Source: Tretioscincus oriximinensis
Lineage: Eukaryota > Chordata > Lepidosauria > Squamata > Gymnophthalmidae
DNA length: 64,000 nucleotides
NCBI GenBank assembly: GCA_022410635.1
Contig: JAJVDF010000509.1
Location: forward strand, 650,358 to 714,357
Reading direction: 5' to 3'
Shown here: positions 33,743 to 46,500 of the stretch, piece by piece
How positions within the stretch are numbered: the first letter of the stretch is position 1
How the letters are laid out: every line of letters starts with the position of its first letter
Program-made: the position numbers and the translations under genes
The notes under the pieces: model-generated
The model's database searches: none
Seen by the model: only the letters and a program-made list of their open reading frames with translations
What the model was told of the DNA's origin: nothing

Positions 33743-35314
33743 CTATTGTATTATCTACATAGTAACAGACCATGCTGTTATACTACTTTACAAAACTACA
33801 GAAGGTTTGAGGAGAAATTTACATGTTGAATTTTCACTCTATGTTCACTTTATTTTTTAAACAGTAATAATCATCTTGGCATATGGAGTAGCGCTGGAGT
33901 TTTATGGGATGTATAAAAGAGAAAGTTTTAACAGCCTGTAACATCTCCTGAAATTCCATTTTTTCCACCCCCATTAAAGCTCCAACTCTTCAATCCTGGC
34001 TTCTTTATAACAACTCTATTTAGACACTAGAAGTTTGCATTTCACTTTTATGATGGTTCTTTGCTTTCTCTCCCTGATCATTAAAGTATTATCTGTGTTG
34101 TTCTAATAGATACTGTGGTTTAAATTGTTAGTGAAGATTGATGAAAATTGCATTGCACTTTTTTGGGAAGGATGGAATATTTCATCTGCAGAAGGATACA
34201 ATAGGAATTCAATGGAATTCAGTATGTAGTTCAAGAGATTTTAAATGGACATTTGGAATAAAAGCAGTACACTTCATTAAAAATGCAGTCCTTGGACTAT
34301 AGCTATCCACCTATTCAAAAATGCGGAGCAAGTACTCCTTGTAGCACAGTGACACCTATACAAGAGAAACCAGAAATTATGTCTGAGAATAGAGTCAGTG
34401 ATTGCTTTAACTTTGTACCTCTAAATGCTCTGAGGTCACCCTGAGATTTGGAAAGAAAGGGGGGAGCTGCATGTTGACAAACTCTGCTTTTAAGCAAACT
34501 TTCATCAGACCACTTTGACCTCTTCTCTGTCTACCTGTCAGAATTATTTGTTCTTTCATGCTGCCCAGAACAATTGCAGGGTAAAGGTTTGTTTACTTTT
34601 TTGCATCCTATTCAAATCGTTTAGCTTTAACACCACAGAAATCTGTTCAAGGAGAATACATAATGAAGATATAAACACTGACCAAAAATAACTGCAGCAC
34701 ATTTATAATAACCAGCAACAGAATTTTAGCCATTTTTGTGTCACTGAACTGGAAAGTAAAACTCAATCAGCAATTTAAGAGCACTTACACAGTGAGCATA
34801 GAATTACCAGCAAAGGGACTAATAGTCCTTTGAGACTAACAGGAGACAAGTGGGTGGCATAAGCTTTCGTAGACACGTCTACTTCTTCAGATGCGGAGGG
34901 ACTAATGTCAGGGTCAGATATTTATAGAAAACTGTACGGGAGATGACAAGGCATATGCAAATGTGATGGGGTATGAACTCCAGGTTTAGAAAAACAGGTA
35001 AATAGCAGAAATCAATCCTCTTATGTGAAAAAGTCCCTGGGCCAACAAGAAGCAATGTCTGAGAGTAAATCAATCAAATACTTAACAGGTGTCATAAAAA
35101 TGTATAATTGGCCAGGAAACCATTATCCTTTGTTGATGGCTTGGAACTTATGAATGTATTCAGGTTCTGCTGCTTCTCTTTCAAATCTCCCTTTGTAGTT
35201 TCTTTATTCAAGGACTACTTCAATTTAATCATAGAAAGGATTATATCATCCTGCAAATCAACTCGAAATATAAAAGATGAGAAAATAAAATAAATACATC
35301 CCTTTTAAAAATAT
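33743..35314. other. Intergenic with one reptile repeat
   Basis: No gene is seen. Contains the family F segment at 34795-34930. Confidence 0.45.
34795..34930 (-). repeat. Family F interspersed repeat
   Basis: 'gtggcataagctttcgtaga', 'cacgtctacttcttcagatg' and 'aaagggactaatagtccttt' are the inverse of the sequence at 54715-54855 ('catctgaagaagtagacctg', 'tctacgaaagcttatgccaa'). This unit is widespread in reptile genomes; I do not assign its class. Confidence 0.7.
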
Positions 35315-36150
35315 ATATAAGCAATGCTCTACTGGATCAGATCATAGACCATCTGATCGAGGATTCTGTTTCACATAATGCTTCAACATTTGCTTCTGGA
35401 TATTCTCAAACAGAAAACAAGGCCAAAGCTGTCATTTGCTTTCAACTTCCTATATATGACTCATCTAGTAATCATTGATACACCTTGATCACCAGCATTA
35501 AATCCATGCTATTAAAGAAGCAACTGTGCTGGGCAAGATATATTTCTAGAATGAAGGATCATCATCACCTACCCGAGATTGCACTGTATGCTGAACTCAC
35601 CATTGTTAACATAAAAGAAGGACACTGAAGAAGTAATGCAAGAAATCCCTCAATATCTGCCAGATCAACCATTGTCAGTGGCCTGTACTAGGCTAGGCCA
35701 ACGACTCCTAGCTGCAAATCATGTGTTCTGGAGGCATACCATCTATAAGGCTGTCTGCTTCTTCAATAATGCACAAGAACCAGGTACAAAAACCAAGTTA
35801 TAACCTCTGGACCATTTTTCAAATAAGACTTTAGTCTTTTGTTAATGCAGCTGGATCTGCTTATTCTACATTAATCCCATTAGCCACCAGCCAATCTATT
35901 ACAGACTTGAACAACTATCTCCCCCCTGTAAATCTTTGTGAAACTATGCCAAGATACCCTTAACCTCCATGAATTTGTCAACTGTTTCTTAAAAAGTTTA
36001 CAGACTGGAGGCTATCATCATGCTCTCTGGTAATACATGTCAAATAGTCTTTACCTTGTTTGTCCTAATTCGCCTAGCCATTGACTTCATAGCATATCCA
36101 CTGGTTCTAGTGCTGTGCATGATTTTATGTACATAGAACAGACCACACCT
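35315..36150 (-). repeat. Degenerate CR1-type fragments
   Basis: The left part ('ctctactggatcagatcata', 'gcttctggatattctcaaac') matches the 31038 type of tail. The right part ('cctccatgaatttgtcaact', 'gcatatccactggttctagt') matches the region further into a CR1. Probably one old minus-strand LINE copy. Confidence 0.55.
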
Positions 36151-36164
36151 TAAGTATTGTCTTA

Positions 36165-36812
36165 AGAACTTAAGAACATAAGAAGAGCCATACTGGATCA
36201 GGCCACAGCCCATCTAGTCCAGCATTCTGTGTCACACAGAGGCCCACCAGATGCACCTGGGCAGTCTGAACAGAGGAAAGCAAAATGTGCACCTGTTCAC
36301 GACTCCCTGAAAATGCTATTTCAGGAGTACTGCCTGTTGCTCCATCCCAGAGGCAACATCCAGACATCCATCCTAAATACCTATTTATACTCTTGGTGTC
36401 TATAAACCTGTCCAGTCCTGTCTGGAAGCTAACCAAGCTGTTAGCTACCACTGTCTCTTCAGGAAGTAAATTCTACAGGCCGATGACCCTCTGGGTGAAA
36501 AAATACTTTCCTTTGTCTGTTCTCACTTTTCTACCCATCTGGTCCAGTTGTGTGATAGAGAAAATTTTTTTTTCTCTATTCACCCTCTCCATCCCATGCA
36601 TGGTTTTGTACACTTCAATTAGATCAACTCTCAAATGTCGCCTTTCGAGGCTGAAGAGGCCCAGACGTTACAGCCTGACTTCATAAGGCAGTTGCTCCAG
36701 ACCCTTGATCATTCTTGTTGCCCTTTTCTGCACCTTCTCTAATTCCACAACATCCCTCTTAAGATGTGGTGACCAGAATTGAACACAGTATTCCAAGTGT
36801 GGCCTCTAAAGA
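36165..36812 (-). repeat. CR1-type LINE 3' region, longest copy
   Basis: Read on the minus strand it runs from 'gaggccacacttggaatact' through the reverse-transcriptase end ('gaggctgtaac' preceding 'gcctcttcagcctcgaaagg') and the 3' UTR to a tail ending in repeated 'cttatgttcttaagttctta'. It is the best-preserved CR1 copy in the window but is 5'-truncated. Plus-strand open readings here are antisense artefacts. Confidence 0.9.
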
Positions 36813-38669
36813 GGCAAAACAATATTTGCTGACTTGTCTTTTGAGACTGTATAATAATAATAATGCCAATAATAATGCAAGATAATTTGAACTAAAAATG
36901 TATTATAACAATATACTGTTGAAAGGAAACCACGTAGTATTATTAACAGTTGTATAATTACTGCACAACAAACTATTCACAGAATAACAAACTAGAATTC
37001 CACTTAGAATAAGCCAATGTTTTTATGCAGGAGGAATAAGGAAATGTCCAGTGGGCTCATCAAAGACATCTTGACTGTGAATGGAGATATGGACTTAGGC
37101 TTCCCTTAGTTTATCTTAGGATGGATCTCTTAATACTATCTCTGAGATGGAGTAACAAACAGTATCCTTTAAATAGTATTTACAGGGTATCAAGAACCGG
37201 TTAAAATTTTGCCTTCTTCTTCTTGAGATAGCCCAGGTGTAATTGGTGAGGCAGAAGGCTGGATTGGATGGGTGTGGGTGGGCTAAAAGATTCAGCAGGG
37301 CTCCGCTCAGGTTCTTAGTTTACAAGTAGTCACAAAACACATTACAAAATCTATTAATCCTAATTACATTGAAAGGTTAAAACATTACTATGGTCTATTT
37401 TAGCGTACATTTTCCTATTTATGATTTTACTGCACTTGGTGATCAAAGTGAAGGTTATTTCGTAGGGAAGCTTTAAAGTATTGACTAGTTTGCAGCCCCA
37501 GGAGTCACTTATTTTAAAGCACACTTCGTGTTTTACAGTCACAGCCGTTTTCCTCCTTACATGAAGTACCTCCATTTCCTAGCATTGTATGAACTCAGCC
37601 TGTTCTATTGAACAGCAATCCCACACTCTTGTCCATTGTAATAAGCTAGCACCTCCTTGGCTATAAGAAGTCTAAGGAAAGAGGGAAGGAAATCAAGGCT
37701 CATCTCATCAAATGGAAGTTTTCATCCACTTATTAAAAGAACCCCTGTGGTATTGCAAAATGCAGACTCGCTATCAACTAGCTAAAAGATTCTTTTAGAA
37801 ACCCTTCATTTTTATGTGTGCAAAGGCAATTTGAACCTGAATGAAACCAAGTGTTTTAAAACTTTTTTTTTTACATTTTTTTTGATGCCCCAAAGGCTCA
37901 CTTCTGTACCACGGAATGTAAAGAACGATAAAGCTTTCATATAGCTCCCCTTCAATGAGCTCATAGAAAATGATCCTTCATTACTCACTGCCAGGTTTTT
38001 ATGAAATTGAATAAAATCAGGTGAGGTGGAAAATAGGAGCAACCTCCTCCTTGATCACGAACAATGCCCTCTAGAGAAACCCATCTTCATGATTACCTGC
38101 TCTGTAATGAAGCTAATACATACGGTTGCATGAACGTTCTCTGTTAACAAGAAAAGGACAGGAGAGAGGGATGGAACAGCAGAATTATACTCTATATTAA
38201 TCCACTACCCATTAGGCATCTTGTTCCTGATCCAAACAAAGTGCTAGAAAAACACATAACAAATATTAAATTCTGGAATTAGGGCTCTTTTCTGACAGCA
38301 ACAAATATTGAACAATGAAGTGATATCATGTAATAAATTATTTACTTCCTGCACATAGACCTGGCCAGAGGTACATTGAGTGCATGATCTGCCACTTGCA
38401 TATTGGGGTAGTCTCGCCAGTGCAACAGGGATCATTTGCACATGCCTGCCCACCATTTTTGGAATCCACGCATGGGCAGCTATCAGCAACTGTATCCACA
38501 TGGGTAAGTGCATTCTCTGCACCACAATTGTGTGATAATGGCAGCATGGCAACATAATAATCATAATAAAAACAAACAGGTGTGGGTCATTTTGCAACTT
38601 TTTAAACTGATTAAGGGGCTCTTTTATCAGAAGTAGGAGCTTTATATCACACTAAAGGTGCCACTGAGG
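36813..38669. other. Intergenic with a CR1 tail
   Basis: No gene is seen. A plus-strand CR1 tail remnant lies at about 37226-37318 ('gcccaggtgtaattggtgag', 'cagcagggctccgctcaggt'). The rest is AT-rich. Confidence 0.45.
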
Positions 38670-38935
38670 CACTTATGATCATAAGAGGAACTCTGATGGT
38701 TTGGCCCACAATCTGCCTAGTCCAACATCTTGTCTCACACAATGACCCATCAATTTTTTCTAGGCATTTTGAAGCAGAAGGTGGCAACAAAACCTTCATC
38801 TGCTCTTGACTCTCTGTAAGTGGCTTTTAAAGGCATCCTGCTTTTCTTGCAGCATGGAGGCATTAACCTGGGCATCCATTGTAATAACCGTTGATATACC
38901 TGTCCTCCATGACTTTGCCTGCACAAGTACCACAT
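38670..38935 (-). repeat. CR1-type LINE 3' fragment
   Basis: 'atcataagaggaactctgat', 'ctgcctagtccaacatcttg' and 'gttgatatacctgtcctcca' follow the inverse CR1 layout, with many substitutions. Confidence 0.65.
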
Positions 38936-40825
38936 TGTCCCATATCTATTGACCAAGCAGTCTTGCATAAATGGAGCTTCAATGATAGAGTGGAAAAACC
39001 ATTCTCAATGCTTTCTCATGCTTTTCCATCTTAACATCACTCTCACTGAAAGTGGGAACTTACCAGTTCATACTTTCCAGGGCAAAAGGAGTGGTGCTTT
39101 TTCCTCAGACACAGGGAATTGGCTACTTCTGGGATCATTTCCTGTGTTCAGGGAAACAATTCCTAATGGGAACAGTAGCATGTTTGCCAATTATCACTAT
39201 GTTTGCTATTGTACTACCAGAATAAATTGCTCTCAAATCAACCTTGCTTTATTGCTTTATTTACTTTTATAGTTTTGTAATTTTTTAAATGTGTAGATAG
39301 ATAAAGTATCTCTTGATCCAGCCACTGTTTTGAACAGGAGGACAGCAGATAAAAAACTCACACTTTTTTCATTTTGTATCTTCAGAAGACATAGTTTAAT
39401 AACACAAAAGCAAGGTCTCTGTCTAGAATTTTGCCCTTCCACTCCAGCATAATGAAAGTGTTTACTGAGCTACAATTTCATATGATGAAATTATAGTTTC
39501 TATATTACCTTCTATAACACTTGGTTTCTTGTTGATCTTTTGATCTTTTTGGTTTTCTTCACTTATACCTGCAGTACCAGAATATATATGTATATATTTG
39601 TGTGTGTGTAAAGCTGATCAAACGGGGCTTAAATGTGGTAGTTTGCTGCATGCCACTACTAAAGTGTTCCCATTCTACCTCTTATCCTTTTTCAAAGTCA
39701 TAAATGCATTTCCAAAGTGTTTTGAGCTACCTTAGGCTGTTGGAAAATGACTGTTAAAAAGTCTTTTTCTGCAGCAAGAGAAATATTCTTTGAATAGCTG
39801 ATGTCACCCATTTTGCAACTGTGGAAAAAGATTCAATAGTGCCAAACCAAAGGGTGCCTCTTGGCCATATTGGATTCTGGGCAGAAATAAGTCTATATAG
39901 CTGCTCCCAGCTTCACTCTAGAGTGTCAGTGGGGACAAATGAGAGTGATAGCATCCTTTGCATAGTTTATCAAATCTTGTACTAAGAGTGTACTAAACCA
40001 GGGTCACATCATAGGAATTTAATCAGCTTTAAGGGGAAAGGGAACTGAGTTAATGAGTAACAAAATCATATTGTTATGACTCTAATACTCATTGAGTCCA
40101 ACCTGCTTTGTCCACACATTTAAAATCTTCTTAGGCTCAGATCAGTGACAAACTACATTTTCCTCTCCATCCCTATCATTATTCCTCCCAACTTCTATCT
40201 ATGACTGAGTTCAACAATTATTTTATGATGCCTATACCTTTATGAGGCGTGGTGTGAGTCTGTGTATGATTGCTCCAGCAATAGCTACAATTTGATTAGA
40301 AAACAAAGCCTGAAAGAAGAGGGAACACACCATCTTTAATTTAAGCACCTTTGCTTTTAAGAGCTAGCTTTTCACCTCTGTGTTTTTGTTGGAAGAGGAG
40401 GTGAAGTGAAAAAGAAAGTCCTTTTTATCTTTAAGATGCTTGCTTTTAATCTCTCTGCAAACTAATCTGGATACACTTAGCCTAAGGGGAAGGGAATGGT
40501 GTGCACATGACACATGTAGCATGCATACCATTCCCTTGTCCAATCATAACAAGAAGAGGGGGGGTGAACAGAGCATGTCTAAACTACAATTAGGTTTCCA
40601 CATAAAATCTGGGATACAGTTTTGGAACTTTATTGACTCTAGAAAAGAGAGCTTTTCACCAGATGCAGCTTCTAATTCTGCTGCACCTGGGGAAGTGTCA
40701 CTTTTTCACACCCATTAGAGGTCCAAAGCTGTATTCCAAATTCTAAGTAGGAACCCTGGACTAGAAAACCTGACCTACAATGACAACACATTTCTAATTC
40801 CTTGGATCAGCAGCAGAACTGCTCC
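38936..40825. other. Intergenic, weak repeats only
   Basis: No gene is seen. A possible DNA repeat near 40495-40725 shares 'cataccattccctt…ccaatca' with 47825-47860. A TA/TG microsatellite lies near 39580-39610. Confidence 0.4.
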
Positions 40826-41140
40826 TTGGCACAGACAGCTCAGTCACTAAGGAATCCGTCTCTCAGCTGGGAGATCAGGTATCGAAGCCCTGTGTGGGAT
40901 GTGGGGGAGGGGTGAGCACCTTCCACTAGCCTTTAGCTCTAGCCAACCCAGCTATTCGAAAGCATGAATTGCAAGAAATTGCAACTGACTGCAAGTAGAT
41001 ACATGGGAACCACCAGAGCCTGGTGGGGAAGATAGAATGGAAGCCTTCGGGCAAAAATACCCTTGTAAGCCGCTTTGAGTTCCTTTGAAAGGTGAGAAAA
41101 GCGGGGTATAAGAACCCAGTTCTTCTTCTTCTTCTTCCTT
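40826..41140 (+). repeat. tRNA-derived SINE, most complete copy
   Basis: The head contains an A-box-like ACAGCTCAGTCACTAAGGA and a B-box-like GGTATCGAAGCCC. The body is 'gagcaccttccactagcctt', 'aacccagctattcgaaagca' and 'gaagatagaatggaagcctt', and the 3' end 'agccgctttgagttcctttg' and 'gcggggtataagaacccagt' is followed by (CTT)n. It is an RNA polymerase III-type SINE presumably moved by a LINE whose 3' end it shares; the LINE partner is not identified here. Confidence 0.88.
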
Positions 41141-43680
41141 GCTCAAGGTAAGAATGGCAAGAATTAATCCCATGAATGACAGCCTTTGGTAATTTTGTTT
41201 TAGCTAAAAAACCCTTTCGGGCTGCGAAAATATTCTCCAGTCTGTGTTTTAAAAAAGTAGCCTGTTTATTTTTCTATTCCTACCTGACCAGTTTTGATAA
41301 CCAGCAGTTTTGGTTAATCCCAGTCCCAGGGCATACTTAAAATGAAGACAGACTGGCACATGGCTTTTCCAGGCCACATGGCAAGAACTGTGACCTTCTC
41401 TTCCTCTCTGAGAAAGGAAATGGTCACAGACAAAGAGCAGCTCGGAAAATTCCTGATCATCTGACCTGGCGGGGGCTTAAAAGCAGCTGCAAATTAAAGG
41501 GAAGTTTCTCTTTGTTCCAGTCTGCAAAACTGTCCTGCCTCTTCATTTCCCCCTCCTCTGTTTCTTTCTTTTTTGGTCAGAGCCATTAGCACATGGCCTG
41601 ATCTCCAAGATTCATGCAGGTGAAAGCTTGGGGGATCTATCGCCACAATTCCAGCATAATTGGCTTTTTTTTTTTACATCATTGCAGCACACATTGCAGC
41701 TAGTTATTAGTCTGCTGCCCCGCTCTACTTCCCGGAGCCCCAGAAGGATCCCGTGAGCTGGACTCGGGACACAATAACATCCTGTAATTCCCTATAATGA
41801 CATCCTGCAAGGAAAGTGCAGAATAAACATTGCCTATGAAAGTGTGAAAAAGAAGCATCTTATCACAAAGATGCTGACCTTCACAATGCATTCAAGGCAC
41901 TACAAAAACACACCATTCAGATATATATTTACCAAACTTCCTAAGTTTAATAATATTATATTTTCCTTCATAAACATACATACATATTGCACACACTTAG
42001 CTTTCAGTTACTTTTTCCAACACATTTTTCATAAGAGAAATGAGATACTGATGTACTTTTTTAAAGCAGATTTTCTTCTACAGTGATGCATTTCATATCT
42101 CAGTTACCTTGGTGTTTCAAATATGAGATGCCCCAGGCTTTCTTCAAATGATATTTCTCTATGGAACATGTGGCAGAAATATAATGAAAAGTTGAAGGCT
42201 ACGTAGGTACCAGTAAGCATCCTGAATTATACCATTGCAGAGATATCTGTAATAGGTCTTAGACTAACAAGATCCTAGTGATGAAAAGACTTTATTTTGG
42301 GCTTTGCTAAGACCAAAAACCTAGAAACATTCAGGTGTAATGAGCTGAAACAACAATTGAACAACAGCTCATTTCTAGACTCAATAGAGCTTATCTTAAC
42401 CATTAGTTGCAAGAGGGAAGTTTTGGAATGAAGGGGAAAATCAGCAACTATTCTGAGTGCAAAAACAGTGTTATTAATAATTTGCTTTATTGCATTCTTT
42501 TTAAAAAACATAAATAACAGACAAAATATTCACCATCTTCGATGAACCAATTACTTTTTTCTGTGAAAGTTCTGTACTGGGAGACAAAATGCATTTTGCA
42601 TTTCCTACAACCTTGTGAAATTCTAGAACATTGCAAAGAGAATGCTTTATGTATTGCTTCCTGCATTTAATTTTAGCAATAGAAGTAGAGCATTATGCTA
42701 TACTGCTTTTGATTGATGCTAGTCATTCTTCTATTGCATTTTGTTTCCTTTTTAATGAAGATGATGATTCACTTTACGATTGTAATAAACTCAATTCAAC
42801 TTTTTTTTCCCCTAGACTGTATCTTCAGTTCCTGGAGTGGAGGCCCTACAAAAGAAAAATGCCCTTCTTGTGCCCAATTTAGAGCAAGGATAAAATGACA
42901 GAGTGGGAGAAACTACATGGAAAAGAAAATGCTTCTGCCAGCAGTTACACATTGGCCACCATGTAAACTTCCATGTTGAGGCATAAGCTTCTTCCCTTCC
43001 TTGTTTACAATATCCTGTTTCTGCTGCTATTGTTAGTTGGGCTGTTTCACACTCCCACCAACAGGCACTGCAACTTGTTAATTCATCCTCCAAAGAAATG
43101 CTGGTAGAATGAAGAAGTGAGAATCAGACTGCAGTCTGCTGATTCTGGATTAACCTAAAAAACACCAGGTCTCACTGTAAGAGCACTTATGAAACACATA
43201 GAGGGCTGAAGACATTACACTTTAACCTGCTAATATGGAGAATGGCAAGGAATTAAACATGTGCCTTTTTGCAGTCCTGTCACTTTAATATCATTATGTA
43301 TAACATGCTTGTTAGCAATCTGTGCTTGTATCTAGGGCCAATTCTCTTCTTGTTTATCTAATCCATTGCCCTTGCTTTGGGCTAGAAATTGATAGATGTA
43401 TCCATGGGAAAAGCTAATCTGTTACATGTTTGGGTTTGTGCTTTATAGTATATTTGTTATAGTATTTGTATCAAGTACATAGAAAGCAATATTAAATAAA
43501 TAAATAAATAATAACCAAATTTACAAAGGTGTCTACAGGACAAAAATGTTGATGAGTGCATTTACAAAGGTTTTTGTAACACTATCATGTCTCTGTGGGG
43601 TGACTGCTGCACAGTTTGGTGGCACTCACACCATATTGGTATAAGGATAGTATATAACAATGTATCATGCTACACTGAAA
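41141..43680. other. Intergenic, nothing recognised
   Basis: AT-rich sequence with a short AAAT microsatellite near 43495-43513. No gene or clear repeat. Confidence 0.45.
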
Positions 43681-44050
43681 TAGCAGGAGGAAGAAGGGAG
43701 AAGGGAGAAGGGAGAAGGGAGGAGGAGCAGAAGAAGAAGAAGAAAAGAAGAAGAAAAGAAGAAGAAGGTTCTTATACCCCACTTTTCTCACCTTTCAAAG
43801 GGACTCAAAGTGACTTACAAGGATATATTTTGCCTGAAGGCTTCCATTCTATCTTCTCCACCAGGCTGCGGTGGTTCCCATGTATCTACTTCCAGTCAGT
43901 TGCAATGTCTTGCAATTCTTGCTTTCGAATAGCTGGGTTGGCTAGAGCTACAGGCTAGTGAAAGGTGCTCACCCCTCCCCACGTTTGACACAGGGCTTCG
44001 AAACCTGATCTCCCAGATGAGAGACCGTTTCCTTAGCAACTGAGCCTGCT
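43681..44050 (-). repeat. tRNA-derived SINE with expanded GAA/GGGAGAA tail
   Basis: Minus-strand SINE copy. The tRNA head is at the right (AGCAGGCTCAGTTGCTAAGG on the minus strand) and the purine tail at the left (43681-43767) has expanded into GGGAGAA and GAAGAAGAAAAG repeats. Long Glu/Lys-rich and Ser-rich readings across it are artefacts. Confidence 0.88.
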
Positions 44051-44214
44051 TAGATAGTGCCTTTCTGCTATATAATATAAATACAGATTAGATAGTGCTC
44101 TTCTGTTATATAATACAACACATCTGGGATACCAGCTGTGTGACCTTGGGTTAGTCACAGTTATTTGGAACTCTCTCAGCCCCACCTAATTCAGAAGATG
44201 TCTATTGTGAGTTA

Positions 44215-44565
44215 GGACAGGCAACAGAAAGTGGAAGTTTTTTACCCAGAGGAACATTGGTCTATGGTATTTACTTCCAGAATTGGTGATGATAGTTAGC
44301 AGCCTGGATAGCTTTAAGATAGGATTAGATAAATTCATGAAAACTAAGTATATCAATAGCTACTAGGATGAATGTATTGATCCTGCGTCTTGGATGGAGC
44401 AACAGGCAGTTTTCATGAAAAATCATTTTCAGTGAGTCGAAAATAGGCGACTTCTTTTCAGCTTTAGAATGCCTAGATGCAATTGGTTGGCCACTGTGTG
44501 AAACGGAATGCTGGGCTAATTGTGCCATGGCCCCTTCAGCAGGACTCCTCTTATGTTCTAAAGAG
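44215..44565 (+). repeat. CR1-type LINE 3' end, plus strand
   Basis: 'tacccagaggaacattggtc', 'ggatggagcaacaggcagtt', 'tagatgcaattggttggcca' and the end 'caggactcctcttatgttct' follow the CR1 3' UTR. It is oriented opposite to most CR1 copies in the window. Confidence 0.8.
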
Positions 44566-45721
44566 GAGAAAGGACGGAAAAGAACATTTCCCATTCTGAT
44601 CTTCTTGAAATGCAGATCTATGATCTACCCAATTCTATGTGGTTATGTCAAACTTGGATTTTGTTTTACACCATCCCATTTCTTCTTTTACCCTTAGAAA
44701 TTGAAATTAAAAATAGGAGAATATATCCAATGTAAGTTGTAATGTTGATCGATTATGTGTGTTAGACTGCTTTATTCGATGTATTATAATTGCCTAGAAA
44801 ATAATTAAATTTCTAAGAGGAAAAATTATGCACAGAGAGCAAGGGCACTTTTTCCAAGGGCTAGTCATGTTTGTCCTCTGGAAACTGAAAATTTGTACAG
44901 TAGTCATACTGTGCAAGAAGGTATGTACAATGTTTATGTAAACAGCTCCCAAGATCCACATTTGCTATGCACAGTTTGCATAATATTCATGTAAATTGGT
45001 CACAAGGCTCCAGCTGCAGTTCTGTCTTCACTGGTGCATGAGATTCCTTTCTTCTTCTTTTTTTGAAAATTTGAATGAGAAAATGTGATGCAGCAGGAGA
45101 CCTCAGCCAAAGTGCCACTTTCAATAGCTAATCATGCAAGGAGATACCGTAACTATGACACCTAAAGTATGCTACCTATGCCTCAGATTCTGTTCTTCAT
45201 CCAATTTGCCCCTGTGGCCTTCCTACAGTTTTGCTATCCTTGATAAAGCATTTGTATTTTTCAAATGCCCATTTCACACTGGGGTTCATTCTGAGATGGG
45301 GCCTACCAGAGGCCCCATCTTGACTGGGACAATTATCTGTTTCACAGTCAAATTTCTGTTGCATTTGCCTCACAGATTGTTACTTAAACTGACAGAATTC
45401 AGTTTTTAAAGTTGATTAGCTACAGTAGTTCAATGCTTTATCAGGAAAACCAGCTGTTGAACTGCTATATAGGGTTATGGTGAGAAGGCTGTGAAGTGCA
45501 GATGGTTTTAGAAGAGAGACAATTGTACTTTCTCTTAGCAGCCAATAAACAAAATAGCTAATGTGAGAGTATGTCACATGACTGGAAAAACCTTTCTTGT
45601 CAGGAGTTGACAATGACAAAATTCAGAGTATACTGTAAAAGTAAGGAGTTACCCAATTAAAACCAGTAAACTGATAATGGAAACTAAAATGCATTATCAG
45701 CCTTAAAAGCTTTACAAAGGC
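44566..45721. other. Intergenic, nothing recognised
   Basis: No gene or defined repeat is visible in this AT-rich stretch. Confidence 0.45.
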
Positions 45722-45783
45722 ATAAAAACATAAGAACATAAGAAGAGCCATACTGGATCAGGCCAAAGTCCATCTAGTCCAGC
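45722..45783 (-). repeat. CR1 3' tail joined to a SINE
   Basis: 'aaaacataagaacataagaa' and 'gccatactggatcaggccaa' form the inverse CR1 3' end. It stops at 'tctagtccagc', where other copies continue 'attctgtgtcac', and passes directly into the SINE body at 45784. Confidence 0.85.
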
Positions 45784-46026
45784 TTACAAGGATATATTTT
45801 GCCCAAAAGCTTCCATTCTATCTTCCCCACCAGGCTATGATGGTTCCCATGTATCTACTTGCAGTCTGTTGCAATTTCTTGCAATTCATGCTTTCGAATA
45901 GCTTGGTTGGCTAGAGCTACAGGCTAGTGGAAGGTGCTCACCCCTCCACACATCCAACACAGGGCTTCGAAACCCGATCTCCCAGGCAAGAGACGAATTC
46001 CTAAGCGACTGAGCTATCCATGCCTG
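45784..46026 (-). repeat. tRNA-derived SINE lacking its own 3' tail
   Basis: The minus-strand head is well preserved (GGATAGCTCAGTCGCTTAGG, then CGGGTTTCGAAGCCCTGTGT). The body ends at 'ttgtaa', short of the usual 'gccgctttgagtccctttga…' and CTT tail, and is replaced by a CR1 3' end (45722-45783). Confidence 0.88.
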
Positions 46027-46092
46027 CTGCTTGTGCCCAACATCCTTAATGCAGACATGTGCTACTACAGCTTATTAGGATCAGGCAAACTT

Positions 46093-46500
46093 AGGCTATG
46101 TGCACACAATGTTTTTCTACCTCATTTGTAGTGCAATCAGGAAGTTTCAGGCACAAGTACAACTATTGCTCAGATATTCAGGCATAATTCCCGAGAACCC
46201 TCATATTTTCATGAGCATATGCGTATGCACAAATTGAATGCGAGATGATAAAACAATCGAGCACACAGCTTCTATTGGCTGCAGAGATTTACCATTACAG
46301 ATTTAGCACAGAAGGTGCAGGGTCTAACAATGAAAATGCTTATTTTCATTCTGATTTGAACGCTGCAGCTAATGCAGTACCTGACAAAGTACCAACTGAG
46401 CAGCCTAGCCCAGTTTTATATAATGTTTCCAACTTTTGAGACCTGTGTGCCTACATGTTTCATCCCAATTCTTGTCCAACCACATACAGAGATTTCCCCT
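46093..46500. repeat. DNA repeat, inverse of 30424-30740
   Basis: It starts 'ctatgtgcacacaatgtttt' and contains the inverse of 30560-30670 at 46205-46290. Non-coding, and probably hAT-like. Confidence 0.55.

Noticed and set aside
36285..36686. 133-codon open reading on the plus strand
   Set aside because: It is antisense to a CR1 3' region; similar readings occur in the other CR1 copies.
40826..40900. tRNA-like sequence with A- and B-box-like motifs (also near 46000 and 44040)
   Set aside because: It is the head of a SINE; no full cloverleaf was found and the same head recurs in several copies.
43587..43958. 123-codon reading rich in Glu, Arg and Lys
   Set aside because: It translates the purine tail and body of a SINE.
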